Assembly: GCF_026340655.1 (NCBI RefSeq)
Contig: NZ_JAPEOZ010000001.1
Coordinates: 3,596,001 to 3,660,000, forward strand
DNA length: 64,000 nucleotides
Source of the DNA: Streptomyces sp. NBC_01275
GTDB lineage: Bacteria > Actinomycetota > Actinomycetes > Streptomycetales > Streptomycetaceae
Reading direction: 5' to 3'
This document shows positions 42,352-50,173 of the stretch, piece by piece (the stretch's first letter is position 1; each line of letters begins with the position of its first letter). The notes beneath the pieces are model-generated. The model had not been told where the DNA came from. It saw nothing but the letters and a program-made list of their open reading frames with translations, and did not search any database. The position numbers and the translations under genes were made by a program.

Positions 42352-42548
42352 CATGCTCGTGGCAACACTTCCGGGTGCCTGACGAAGGGTCCCCGGCGTC
42401 CTACTCAATGTCGGGTTCCGGAGGCACCAAGACTCCGCGACGTCAGCCGGACGGCCGTAGCCCGATTTTCTCCCCTTCGGGGTATCGCCGTCCGGAGATC
42501 GGATTACTCAATGACGAAGTCAAGCGCTCGTGGTGACCGATGAGTCTC
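42352..42548 (-). other. Structured non-coding spacer between the two IS110 transposase genes
   Basis: About 200 bp without a gene. The arms CCGGACGGC (42450-42458) and GCCGTCCGG (42489-42497) enclose a smaller CCCC-TTCG-GGGG hairpin, giving a long stem-loop. It lies upstream of transposase 1 and downstream of transposase 2, so it could encode an IS110 bridge RNA or be an element end. This is inference. Confidence 0.35.
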
Positions 42549-43754
42549 TCAAGCGGCTTGGGTCGCTGGTGGGACGGAGGTGAACAGCCTCTTGTCTCGC
42601 AGCATCGCCCAGAGCACGTCGACCCGGCGCCGGGCGAGTGCGAGCACCGCCTGGGTATGCAGCAGCCCCTCGGAGCGTTTCCTGAGGTAGTAGTCGCGAG
42701 ATGGACCGGGCCGCATCATGGCGGTCTGGGCTGCCAGGTAGAAGACGTGCCGCAGGCGTCGGCTGTAGCGTTTTGGCCGGTGGTAGTTGCCGGAGCGGCG
42801 GCCCGAGTCCCGGGCGACCGGAGCGAGGCCGGCGTGGGAGGCGAGGCGGCCTGCATCGCGGTAGCCGGACAGGTCGCCGACTATGGCGATGAACTCGGCG
42901 CCCAGGACGGGTCCCGTGCCGGGCCTCGACTCGATGATCTCGGCGCGTTCGTCGGTGCGGAAGGTCTCGCGGATGTCCCGGTCGTTGTCCTTGATCCGCT
43001 CGTCCAGGGCCAGGAGCTGGTGAGCGAGGTCGCAGACCAGCTTGGCAGCCCGTTTCTCCCCGGGCAGCTCGATCTGCTGGGACTGCGCCGCGTCCACGGC
43101 CTTGGCCGCGACATCGCCGGCGCTGCGGACCTTGCGCCGTTCCAGCCAGGCCGTCAGGCGTCTGACCCCGACCCGGCGCAGAGCGGCCGGGGTCTGGTAT
43201 TCGGTCAGCATCACCACCGGGCCCTTGGCCGCGGAGCAGTCGAAGGCCCGCTCCAGGGCGGGGCAGATACCGACCAGCAGGTCCCGAAGCCGGTTGATGA
43301 GCCGGACGCGGTCAGCGATCAGGTCGGCCCGGTAACGGGTCAGCACCTGGAGTGTCGAGACCAGCTCCGGCGGCGTACTCAACGCGGTGAAGTCCTTGGG
43401 CCGCATGCGAGCCTGGTCGGCGATGACGCGGGCGTCCCTGGCGTCGGTCTTGCCCTCGCCCTTGTAGGCGCCGGACATGCGGTTGACCGTGCGGCCGGGG
43501 ACGTAGACGACGTGCTGACCGTGCGCGATCAGCAGGGCCGGCGACAAGGCGGAGGCCCGGCCGGAGACGTCGACCGCCCACCGGACCTCTTCAGCCCGTT
43601 CGCGGGCGGTCTCGATCAGGGCGAGGACCTGGACCTCGTCGTCGATCACCTTCGTCGAGAACAGCGTCTCGCCGTCGGCGTCGACCGCCACCGCCCAGTG
43701 ATGCCCCTTGCCGGCGTCTATGCCGACCCATATCCGTGCTCGCCGCGAACTCAA
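42549..43754 (-). CDS. IS110-family transposase 2
   Basis: About 401 residues from TTG 43754. The DEDD domain shows WVGIDAGKGHHWAV, AVDVSG and GKTDARDARVIADQAR. The Tnp_20 domain shows ESRPGTGPVLGAEFIAIVGD, LASHAGLAPVARDSGRRSG. It is close in type to many actinobacterial IS110 recombinases and appears full-length. The start is uncertain, because the frame stays open to 43847 through alternative TTG codons. No flanking direct repeat was found with confidence, so the ends of this element are not set. Confidence 0.9.
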   Translation of the reverse strand: MSSRRARIWVGIDAGKGHHWAVAVDADGETLFSTKVIDDEVQVLALIETARERAEEVRWAVDVSGRASALSPALLIAHGQHVVYVPGRTVNRMSGAYKGEGKTDARDARVIADQARMRPKDFTALSTPPELVSTLQVLTRYRADLIADRVRLINRLRDLLVGICPALERAFDCSAAKGPVVMLTEYQTPAALRRVGVRRLTAWLERRKVRSAGDVAAKAVDAAQSQQIELPGEKRAAKLVCDLAHQLLALDERIKDNDRDIRETFRTDERAEIIESRPGTGPVLGAEFIAIVGDLSGYRDAGRLASHAGLAPVARDSGRRSGNYHRPKRYSRRLRHVFYLAAQTAMMRPGPSRDYYLRKRSEGLLHTQAVLALARRRVDVLWAMLRDKRLFTSVPPATQAA

Positions 43755-43866
43755 GTCTGTGGCTCCGTTCCACCGTGCCCAGCACTTCCATGGCCCGCAG
43801 AACACTCCGCCAACAGGTCCCTGAGCAGCGATGACCGCAGTTCTCAATCAGCAGTCGGAGCGTCCC

Positions 43867-43934
43867 GGAGGACCGGGCGGCCATTCCTTCGCAGTCATCA
43901 ACGACAGAGCCGCATCAGCCACACCCGGTCCTCC
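43867..43934. promoter_or_regulatory. Inverted repeat upstream of the XRE gene
   Basis: GGAGGACCGGG (43867-43877) and CCCGGTCCTCC (43924-43934), an 11-bp perfect inverted repeat with a 46-nt loop, 29 bp before the regulator ATG. It is either a native operator or a structured end of IS element 2. It cannot be decided here. Confidence 0.4.
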
Positions 43935-43963
43935 CGGACCGCCAACCATTCTTAGGGAACCGC

Positions 43964-44809
43964 ATGTCCGAACGGACCACTACCCGCCGCCGCCAACTGG
44001 GCGCGATGATGCGAAAGTTGCGGGCCCGCAGGGGTCTGACTCTTGAGGAGGCCGGGCGGCTCGTCGGAGTCTCCAAGGCCACGGTCAGCCGGTACGAGAC
44101 CCAGGCCGGGCCGGTGAAGTGGCTCGTGGTCGACGCGCTGTGCCGTGAGTACGGGGCAACGGACGCCGAGCGCAACGCCGTTATCGGCATCGCCAAGAAC
44201 GCCAAGCAGCAAGGCTGGTGGAGCTCCTTCGCCGACTCCATCCCGGAGAGCATGAACCTGCTGCTCACTCTTGAAGACGAAGCCGTGCGCGAGAGTCACT
44301 TCGCGTGCGTCTACGTCCCCGGGCTTCTCCAGACTCGGGCGTACAGCACAGCGCTGCAGAAGGCCAACGAAGTCCCCCTGGAGTCAACGGAGATCGAGCG
44401 GCTGGTCGACATCCGCATGAAGCGGCAGGAGATCCTCGTCCGCCCGAAGCCGCTCCGCCTGTGGGCAATCCTCGACGAGTCCGTGATCCGCCGCGTCGTG
44501 GGGTCGCCTCCGGTCATGAAGGAGCAGCTCGACCGACTGCTCGAAGCGAACGAGTCTCCTCACATCACGCTTCAGGTGCTGCCCTTCGCCAAGGGGGCCC
44601 ATGCGGCCGCGCTGGGAAGCTTCGTCATCATCGGCGGCTCAGAGCCAGCCCTCGACGTGGTCTACGTCGACTTCCACACGGGCTCCCTCTTCCTGGAGAA
44701 GGACGAGGAACTGGAGCGCTACAGACTTGCGTTCGAGTACCTCCAGGCACAAGCGTTGGACATGGAGTCCTCCTCCGCCATGATCCATCGCGCCCGCAAG
44801 GAGCTGTAA
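43964..44809 (+). CDS. WhiJ-like XRE regulator with DUF5753 domain
   Basis: A 281-residue protein. The helix-turn-helix at about residues 12-65 (LRARRGLTLEEAGRLVGVSKATVSRYE) is followed by DUF5753 (FACVYVPGLLQTRAYSTAL onward, with LRLWAILDESVIRRVVG). This family includes WhiJ, a repressor of aerial development that works with a small DUF397 protein. AGGGAA lies 4 nt before the ATG. It is coupled to the DUF397 gene (TAATG overlap). The usual divergent ATPase partner is 3.2 kb away beyond the insertion sequences. Confidence 0.92.
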   Translation: MSERTTTRRRQLGAMMRKLRARRGLTLEEAGRLVGVSKATVSRYETQAGPVKWLVVDALCREYGATDAERNAVIGIAKNAKQQGWWSSFADSIPESMNLLLTLEDEAVRESHFACVYVPGLLQTRAYSTALQKANEVPLESTEIERLVDIRMKRQEILVRPKPLRLWAILDESVIRRVVGSPPVMKEQLDRLLEANESPHITLQVLPFAKGAHAAALGSFVIIGGSEPALDVVYVDFHTGSLFLEKDEELERYRLAFEYLQAQALDMESSSAMIHRARKEL

Positions 44810-45015
44810 TGTCCGCCGGCCCTCAGCCTGCCCATGAGCCCGTCTGGTTCAAGTCGTCGTACAGCGGCGGCAACACGACCGAGTGCGTGGAGGCCGCCTT
44901 CATCCTGTCTGGCGTGCTCGTGCGCGACTCCAAGCAGCCTGGGCACCCTCACCTCACGGTCTCGGCGAAGGCATGGGCCGGCTTTCTGGCAGGGGCGCTC
45001 CCCCAGGCGCGGTGA
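44809..45015 (+). CDS. DUF397 protein (WhiJ-locus partner)
   Basis: A 68-residue protein with the DUF397 signature: WFKSSYSGGNTTECVEAA, VLVRDSKQPGHPHLTVS and AWAGFLAGA. In WhiJ-type loci the DUF397 protein is thought to bind the XRE regulator and modulate it. The ATG overlaps the regulator stop by one base. Confidence 0.93.
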   Translation: MSAGPQPAHEPVWFKSSYSGGNTTECVEAAFILSGVLVRDSKQPGHPHLTVSAKAWAGFLAGALPQAR

Positions 45016-45064
45016 TGACCGGGCCCGACACGCAATCGGGCACAGCCGGGACGGCAGGGAGTTC

Positions 45065-46246
45065 CTACGCCAGCGACCTCCGCACCGCCTCGACCAGCGA
45101 CGCCGCACGCGCATCGTCGGGCCCCTCGATGATGTGGTTCATCACGTAGCCGAAAGAGATGCCGTGCTCCGGGTCGGCGAAGGCGAGGGAGCCGCCTCGG
45201 CCGGCGTGGCCGAAGGCGTTCGGGCCGGTCATGGGGTTGGTGTCGGTGGGGAGCATGTAGCCGGAGCTGAAGCGGCTCGGGATCATCAGCACCTGGTCAA
45301 GGCCGTTGGCCTGCTCCTTGGTCGCGGATGCGAGGGTTTCCGGGGTGAGCAGGCGCACGCCGTCCACCTCGCCGATCAGCGCGGCGTACATGCGGGCCAG
45401 CCCGCGCGCGGTGCCGATGCCGTTGGAGGCCGGGAGTTCCGCGGCCTGCACCTCGGGCGAGTTGAAGTCGATCTCGGCCGGATCGGTGACCGCGAACGCC
45501 CTGGTGCTGAGCGAGTTCGGGTCGCGCATGGCGGCGACCAGTTCGCGGAACTCCTCGGGGATCGCCTCCAGAGGGACCGTGGCGAGGTCGACTTCCGGCT
45601 GCTGGTACACCATCCGGCTGACCCGGTCCCGTTCGTTCGCGGGCAGTCCGATGAAGAAGTCCAGGTCCAGCGGCGCCGCGATCTCCTCGGCGAGGAAGCG
45701 GCCCGGTGTGCGGCCCGACACCCGGCGGATCACCTCGCCCACCAGCCAGCCGTAGGTCCGGCCGTGATAGCCGTGGGCGGTGCCCGGGGTCCACACGGGG
45801 CGCTGGGCGGCCAGTGCGGCCGTCATCGGGTGCCAGGCCAACGCCTCGGCCAGTGACACCGGTTGGTCCAGAGCGACCAGGCCGGCCTGGTGGGACAACA
45901 GCCGGCGCACCGGGATGTCCGACTTTCCGTTCGCCGCGAACTCCGGCCAGTACTCGGCCACTGGCGCGTCCAGGTCCAACGCGCCCCGCTGGGACAGCAG
46001 ATGCGCCGCGGTCGCCGTCACTCCCTTGGTCGCCGAGTAGACGAGTTGCAGCGTGTCCCGTGTCCACGGACGAGCGGTGTCAGGGTCGGCGATCCCACCC
46101 CACAGGTCCACCACCGGCTGGCCGTCCCGGTACACGCAGACCGACGCGCCGATGTCCCCGTGCTGAGCGAAGTTCGCCGCGAACGCTTCGCGTACCGGTT
46201 CGAACCCGGCCGCGACCTCACCGTCGATCGTCGTCATGCCGCCCAT
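45065..46246 (-). CDS. Serine hydrolase of the beta-lactamase/EstB type
   Basis: A 393-residue class C beta-lactamase-fold enzyme. The catalytic Ser and Lys are in YSATKG (SxxK), the Tyr is in GTAHGYHGRTYGW, and HAGRGGSLAF replaces the KTG box as in esterases. It is probably a cytoplasmic carboxylesterase rather than a true beta-lactamase, since no signal peptide is visible. GAGGAA lies 8 nt before ATG 46246; ATG 46237 is an alternative. It overlaps the upstream gene by 29 bp. Confidence 0.88.
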   Translation of the reverse strand: MGGMTTIDGEVAAGFEPVREAFAANFAQHGDIGASVCVYRDGQPVVDLWGGIADPDTARPWTRDTLQLVYSATKGVTATAAHLLSQRGALDLDAPVAEYWPEFAANGKSDIPVRRLLSHQAGLVALDQPVSLAEALAWHPMTAALAAQRPVWTPGTAHGYHGRTYGWLVGEVIRRVSGRTPGRFLAEEIAAPLDLDFFIGLPANERDRVSRMVYQQPEVDLATVPLEAIPEEFRELVAAMRDPNSLSTRAFAVTDPAEIDFNSPEVQAAELPASNGIGTARGLARMYAALIGEVDGVRLLTPETLASATKEQANGLDQVLMIPSRFSSGYMLPTDTNPMTGPNAFGHAGRGGSLAFADPEHGISFGYVMNHIIEGPDDARAASLVEAVRRSLA

Positions 46247-46700
46247 CCTGGCATTTCCTCGCCTTCGCTGCCGCCGCGTTGCGGATCCTCCTCGTACGGC
46301 CGTGTTCTGCCAGGAACTCGTAGGCGGACGCCGGGATGTTCGAGGTCTCCGTGAGTCTGCGGTGCAGCCAGTCCGATGCCTCGGCCAGCGTGGAGTGGTC
46401 CCAGGGATGGTTCAGGGAGATGTCTCGCAGGAGAGTCCATTCCTGGAGTCTGTGGGTCAGGAAAGGGTGACCGGAGATGGTTTGGATCATGGTGGATGCC
46501 CAGGAGAGGTAGGCGGGGGTGAGGTGGAGCGCTGCCGCTCGTTCGTCGAGGTGGCGCAGGACGGCCGAGCGGGCCATCGTGAGGTCCGGGTCGGTGAGGA
46601 TGCGGCGGACCAGCCCTGATTCCTCGGCCGGGTGGACCGTGTTCAGGGCGTTGAGATACGTCGCGAATCTCGCGTGCTCGGGCGGCTCCTGGTCGTTCAT
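46218..46700 (-). CDS. Uncharacterised helical protein
   Basis: A 160-residue protein with no recognised domain. It is helical and His/Arg-rich (SGLVRRILTDPDLTMARSAVLRHLDERAAAL, EWTLLRDISLNHPWDHSTLAEASDWLHRRL). It resembles HEAT-repeat-like bacterial proteins loosely. ATG at 46700 with no clear Shine-Dalgarno. Its 3' end overlaps the serine hydrolase start by 29 bp, so the two are probably co-translated. Function unknown. Confidence 0.6.
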   Translation of the reverse strand: MNDQEPPEHARFATYLNALNTVHPAEESGLVRRILTDPDLTMARSAVLRHLDERAAALHLTPAYLSWASTMIQTISGHPFLTHRLQEWTLLRDISLNHPWDHSTLAEASDWLHRRLTETSNIPASAYEFLAEHGRTRRIRNAAAAKARKCQDGRHDDDRR

Positions 46701-46707
46701 GGTGAGG

Positions 46708-47073
46708 TCAACGTACCCAGTCCCGCAGGAACGCCGACACCGCCTCGTGCACCTCGTGCACCTCGTGCACCTGGTCCGGCTGGTCCAGGTGGACGTCATG
46801 GCCCGCGTTCGGGACGACCGCGCGGTGGCCGTCGGAGAAGAGCCGGGCGGTCAGGTCGTCCCATTCGCCCAGGTGGCCGGCCAGGCCGTGGAGGAGCAGG
46901 AACGGGGGCCGCGTCGGCGACGGGGGAGACGACGGGGGAAGAAGGGGGGCGGGCTCGTCGTCGCGGTCGGCGAGGTGGGTGCCGTCGGAGGTGGTGAGGG
47001 TGCGGAGGGACAACTGGGGCTCCGTTCTGCGGCTCGGTGCGTGCGTGTGCAGGGGTGCGCCTTGCCTTGACAC
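46708..47073 (-). pseudogene. Alpha/beta-hydrolase with internal deletion
   Basis: A 121-residue frame. The N-terminal part has the oxyanion segment FLLLHGLAGHLGEWDDLTARL. Directly after RAVVPN it jumps to the family C-terminus AGHDVHLDQPDQV with the catalytic His. The nucleophile elbow (GxSxG), the acid residue and the cap, about 130-150 residues, are missing, so no hydrolase activity is expected. The start is GTG. The C-terminal HEVHEVHE comes from a 9-bp repeat. Confidence 0.8.
46742..46772 (-). repeat. 9-bp tandem repeat in the hydrolase remnant
   Basis: About three copies of CACCTCGTG (plus strand) encode Val-His-Glu units near the C-terminus of the deleted hydrolase. Confidence 0.75.
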
Positions 47074-47196
47074 GGCTCGACTCAGGTTCAGGGAAGCCGT
47101 CGGGCCGCGCGTTAGCCTCGTAGACGATCGCGACCGTCACGGCGTACACACGACCGCGACCCGCGACCGCGAGCGATCCATTAGGAGGAGTCGGAC

Positions 47197-47499
47197 ATGG
47201 CCAAGGTTCCCAGCGCGGTGATCGCCGCGAGCGGGCTCGTCGGTGGGTACGGCGTGGCTCGGTGGACGAGGAAGCGGCAGCTCGGCGGGGTCGTGCTCGC
47301 CGTCGCGGGAGCCGCGGCCGCGCAGCAGTGGCGGCAGCAGGCCGGCGGGAAGGCCGCGGGGGCGTTGACCGCCGCATACGTCGCCGCCTTCGCCTCCTCG
47401 CATCCGCTGGCCAAGAAGGTGGGCGCCTGGCCCGCCGTGTTCGGGGTGGCCGGGGCCGTCGCGCTCGCCTCGTGGGCGGTCGCCGACCGGCGCTCCTGA
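47197..47499 (+). CDS. Small Ala/Gly-rich membrane protein
   Basis: A 100-residue protein with about three short hydrophobic helices (residues 5-20, 29-42, 77-95) separated by basic turns (ARWTRKRQ). No known domain. AGGAGG lies just upstream of the ATG, so expression is likely. It is divergent from the hydrolase remnant. Function unknown. Confidence 0.75.
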   Translation: MAKVPSAVIAASGLVGGYGVARWTRKRQLGGVVLAVAGAAAAQQWRQQAGGKAAGALTAAYVAAFASSHPLAKKVGAWPAVFGVAGAVALASWAVADRRS

Positions 47500-47585
47500 C
47501 CGGCGTGCCCGACGGGTGCTCCCGACCTGCGTGTCCGACCGGTGCTCCCGACCGGCGCTCCCAACCAGGGTTCCCGACCGGCGTA
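47485..47585. repeat. Degenerate about 15-bp repeats after the small membrane protein gene
   Basis: Six or so imperfect copies of a unit near GCTCCCGACCGGCGT begin at the stop codon of the membrane protein gene and continue to about 47585. No ORF of interest is seen. Confidence 0.65.
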
Positions 47586-47627
47586 CGGACGAAGAGCCCG
47601 TCGTGCAGGCTGAGGCCGCCCCAGGAG

Positions 47628-48428
47628 TTACCGGCCCAGCGCCGACCGCAGCGTCACCCCATGGCGTCGGCGCAGGCGTCGTACCTCCCACACCGACAGC
47701 AGGGTCACCGACAGCGGGCCGCCCAGCAGGAAGGTGTAGAGGACCAGGGGCGGGGCGGCCACCTCCGGGTCGTCGAACAGACCCAGGCCGAAGAGGGACC
47801 AGACCAGGAGCGGGGAGATCAGGGCCGGCAGCAGGTCGTGCACGTCGCCGAGGCGAAAGCAGGAGTTGAAGCCGTAGACCAGGGCCGCCACCGTGACGGG
47901 GACCGCCAGGAGCAGCGCGGCGGCGCAGGCGAGGGCGCCGACGAAGAACACCACGATCAGCAGAATGCTGAACAGGATGCCGTGATAGTCGAAGTCGGAC
48001 AGCGAGATGATCTCGCCCTTCAACAGTTCGATCAGGAACCAGCACACTCCGACACTGAGCGGGATCGCGCACACGGTCAGCAGGGGACCCGGCAGACGCC
48101 GCGCGTACACGCGGCCGAGCGGTGAGCGCGCGGCCGCGATGAACACGGTCACGGCGACGAACGCGGTCGCGAACGTGATCCCGCAACCGATCAGCAGGTC
48201 CTCCAGCTTGCCCATGACGAACTTCTCGCGCCCCTCCTTCAACGGGTAGGCCATCAGCAGCCACACCGTCGCGGCCACGCCGACCGCCGTACGGGCCCAC
48301 TGCAGGGCGCGGACGACAGGGTCGTCCACCCGGTCGGCGCGGGAGGGTTCGGCCAGCGCGGAGGCGACGGCGAACGGGTTGGGCATGGAGCGGAAGGGCA
48401 CGGACCTGGTCCGGCCGACGGCGTTCAC
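47628..48428 (-). CDS. Multi-pass membrane protein, unknown
   Basis: A 266-residue protein with about six hydrophobic helices (for example GCGITFATAFVAVTVFIAAA, GILFSILLIVVFFVGALACA) and a basic C-terminus (RRLRRRHGVTLRSALGR). No conserved domain recognised. GTG at 48428 has GGGGGAG 8 nt upstream and is preferred to ATG 48386, which has none. It is tail-to-tail with the preceding repeat region. Confidence 0.7.
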   Translation of the reverse strand: MNAVGRTRSVPFRSMPNPFAVASALAEPSRADRVDDPVVRALQWARTAVGVAATVWLLMAYPLKEGREKFVMGKLEDLLIGCGITFATAFVAVTVFIAAARSPLGRVYARRLPGPLLTVCAIPLSVGVCWFLIELLKGEIISLSDFDYHGILFSILLIVVFFVGALACAAALLLAVPVTVAALVYGFNSCFRLGDVHDLLPALISPLLVWSLFGLGLFDDPEVAAPPLVLYTFLLGGPLSVTLLSVWEVRRLRRRHGVTLRSALGR

Positions 48429-48491
48429 GTGTGCGTCTCCCCCGAGTACGTGCTGTGGTTCACGTGTTCGCACGTGCCACGGCGAGACACC

Positions 48492-49538
48492 TTATATGAT
48501 CTTTACCGCCCTCGCCCCTCCACCACCCGCCCTCGCCCCTGCTCCCGCCCCTGCTCCTGCCCCTGCCCCTGCCCGTGGGGCCCCCGCCCCCGACCTGAAC
48601 GCCCGTCGATACCCCTGCGGGCTCGTTCCCACCACCCTTCGGAAGCGTTCCCGGAAGGCCGTCGGGGAGCCGAAGCCCGCCTGGGCGGCGATGTGTTCCA
48701 CCGGGTACGCCGTCGTCTCCAGCAGGTGCTGTGCGCGCCGCACCCGTGCCCGGTGCAGCCACTGCAACGGCGTCGTGCCGGTCTGTTCGCGGAAGCGGCG
48801 GTTGAGGGTGCGGGTGCTCATGCCCGCCCGCTCGGCGATCTGGTCCAGCGTCACATCGCCGCCGGCGCAGTTGTCCTCCAACCAGGCAAGCAGCGGCTCC
48901 AGGGTCGCTCCGGCGGGGGCCGGCGGCAGGTCGTGGACGATGAACTGGGCCTGGCCGCCCTCCCGTTCGAGGGGTACGACGGACATCCGGGCGGTCTGGG
49001 CCGCCACGGCCGAGCCATGGTCGTTGCGGACCATGTGCAGGCACATGTCCAGGGCGGCGGCCGCGCCCGCCGAGGTGAGGAACTGGCCGTTGTCGACGTA
49101 CAGGACGTTCGGGTCGACGGTCACCTTCGGGTAGCGCTCGGCGAGGTCCCGTGCCGCGATCCAGTGCGTCGTCACGCGCAGCCCGTCCAGCAGGCCCGTG
49201 GCGGCGAACAGGAACGCGCCGACGCAGACCGAGGCGATGCGCGTGCCCTTCGCCGCGGCGTCCCGCAGGGCCTCCGCGACGCCGGCCGGCAGCGGGTCCG
49301 GCGGGTCCTCGACCCCGGGCAGGATGATCGTGTCCACCTCCGCCAGCGCCTCCAGGCCGTACGGCGTCCGCACCGTGAACGCACCGGCGCTCACCTCTCC
49401 GGAAGGCGACGGCGAGCAGACCCGTACCCGGTACGCCTCCCGCCCGTCGGGCAGCCGCGCCCATCGGAAGGCGTCGATCGGGGCGGCCAGGTCGAAGGGG
49501 ACGACCCCGTCCAGGGCCAGTACGGCGACGGTGTGCAT
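48492..49538 (-). CDS. GlxA-family (DJ-1/PfpI-AraC) transcriptional regulator
   Basis: A 348-residue protein. The N-terminal DJ-1/PfpI-like domain (residues 1-185, with the nucleophile-elbow Cys in IASVCVGAFLFAATGLLDG) is followed by an AraC double helix-turn-helix (TLDQIAERAGMSTRTLNRRFREQ and VEHIAAQAGFGSPTAFRERFRR). Such proteins regulate amino-acid and quaternary-amine genes. The C-terminus is a Gly/Ala-rich tail from 6-bp repeats (AGAGAGAGAGA). It is divergent from the DUF2269 gene. Confidence 0.9.
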   Translation of the reverse strand: MHTVAVLALDGVVPFDLAAPIDAFRWARLPDGREAYRVRVCSPSPSGEVSAGAFTVRTPYGLEALAEVDTIILPGVEDPPDPLPAGVAEALRDAAAKGTRIASVCVGAFLFAATGLLDGLRVTTHWIAARDLAERYPKVTVDPNVLYVDNGQFLTSAGAAAALDMCLHMVRNDHGSAVAAQTARMSVVPLEREGGQAQFIVHDLPPAPAGATLEPLLAWLEDNCAGGDVTLDQIAERAGMSTRTLNRRFREQTGTTPLQWLHRARVRRAQHLLETTAYPVEHIAAQAGFGSPTAFRERFRRVVGTSPQGYRRAFRSGAGAPRAGAGAGAGAGAGARAGGGGARAVKII

Positions 49539-49640
49539 GGCGCGATCGTAGGCAGTGCGTCGGCGCGCTGGCGAGAATCCGTCGGCTCCTGGCATTTCCG
49601 CCGCTTCTGCGAGATCACCACGACGGCCTACCGTCGCTGC

Positions 49641-50126
49641 GTGACCAAGCTCCTCCTCGCCCTCCACGTCCTCGCCGCGATCGTCGCGGTCGGTCCCGTC
49701 ACCGTCGCCGCCAGCATGTTCCCGCCCGCCGCGCGCCGGGCCCTGGCCGCGCCCGACGACGAACGCGCGGGCGAGACCGTACGACTGCTGCACCGCATCT
49801 GCCGGGTGTACGCCGGGGTCGGCATCGCCGTGCCCGTGTTCGGGTTCGCCACGGCGGGCGCGATGGGCGTGATGGGCGACCCCTGGTTGATCGTGTCCAT
49901 CGCGTTGACCGTCCTCGCCGCGCTCACCCTCGTCGTCCTCGTCCTGCCCCGGCAGGAGCCGTTCGTGGAGTTCGAGGGCGGGGGCCAGGGCGGAGACCAG
50001 GGCGAGAGCCGGGGGGCGGGTGCGGCCACCGTCCAACTCGCCATGTTCACCGGCGTGTTCAACCTGCTGTGGGCGACCGTGACGATCCTGATGATCGTGC
50101 GGCCGGGGTCGACGACCGGGGCGTAG
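49641..50126 (+). CDS. DUF2269-like membrane protein
   Basis: A 161-residue protein with four membrane helices (residues about 3-23, 55-75, 78-98, 132-152). The N-terminus KLLLALHVLAAIVAVGPVTV matches the DUF2269 family of small integral membrane proteins. GTG at 49641 has no Shine-Dalgarno. TACCGT (49629-49634) lies 6 nt upstream, so translation is probably leaderless. Function unknown. Confidence 0.75.
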   Translation: MTKLLLALHVLAAIVAVGPVTVAASMFPPAARRALAAPDDERAGETVRLLHRICRVYAGVGIAVPVFGFATAGAMGVMGDPWLIVSIALTVLAALTLVVLVLPRQEPFVEFEGGGQGGDQGESRGAGAATVQLAMFTGVFNLLWATVTILMIVRPGSTTGA

Positions 50127-50173
50127 ACGGCCCGGTTTTCGTTATCACCCCGGCTCCCGCCCGTCTCCCTGTC

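Noticed and set aside
45065..46246. True class C beta-lactamase
   Set aside because: No signal peptide and the KTG box is replaced by HAGRGG, which fits esterases better.
47485..47585. Possible CRISPR array
   Set aside because: The units are degenerate, about 15 bp and without spacers. No cas gene is present.
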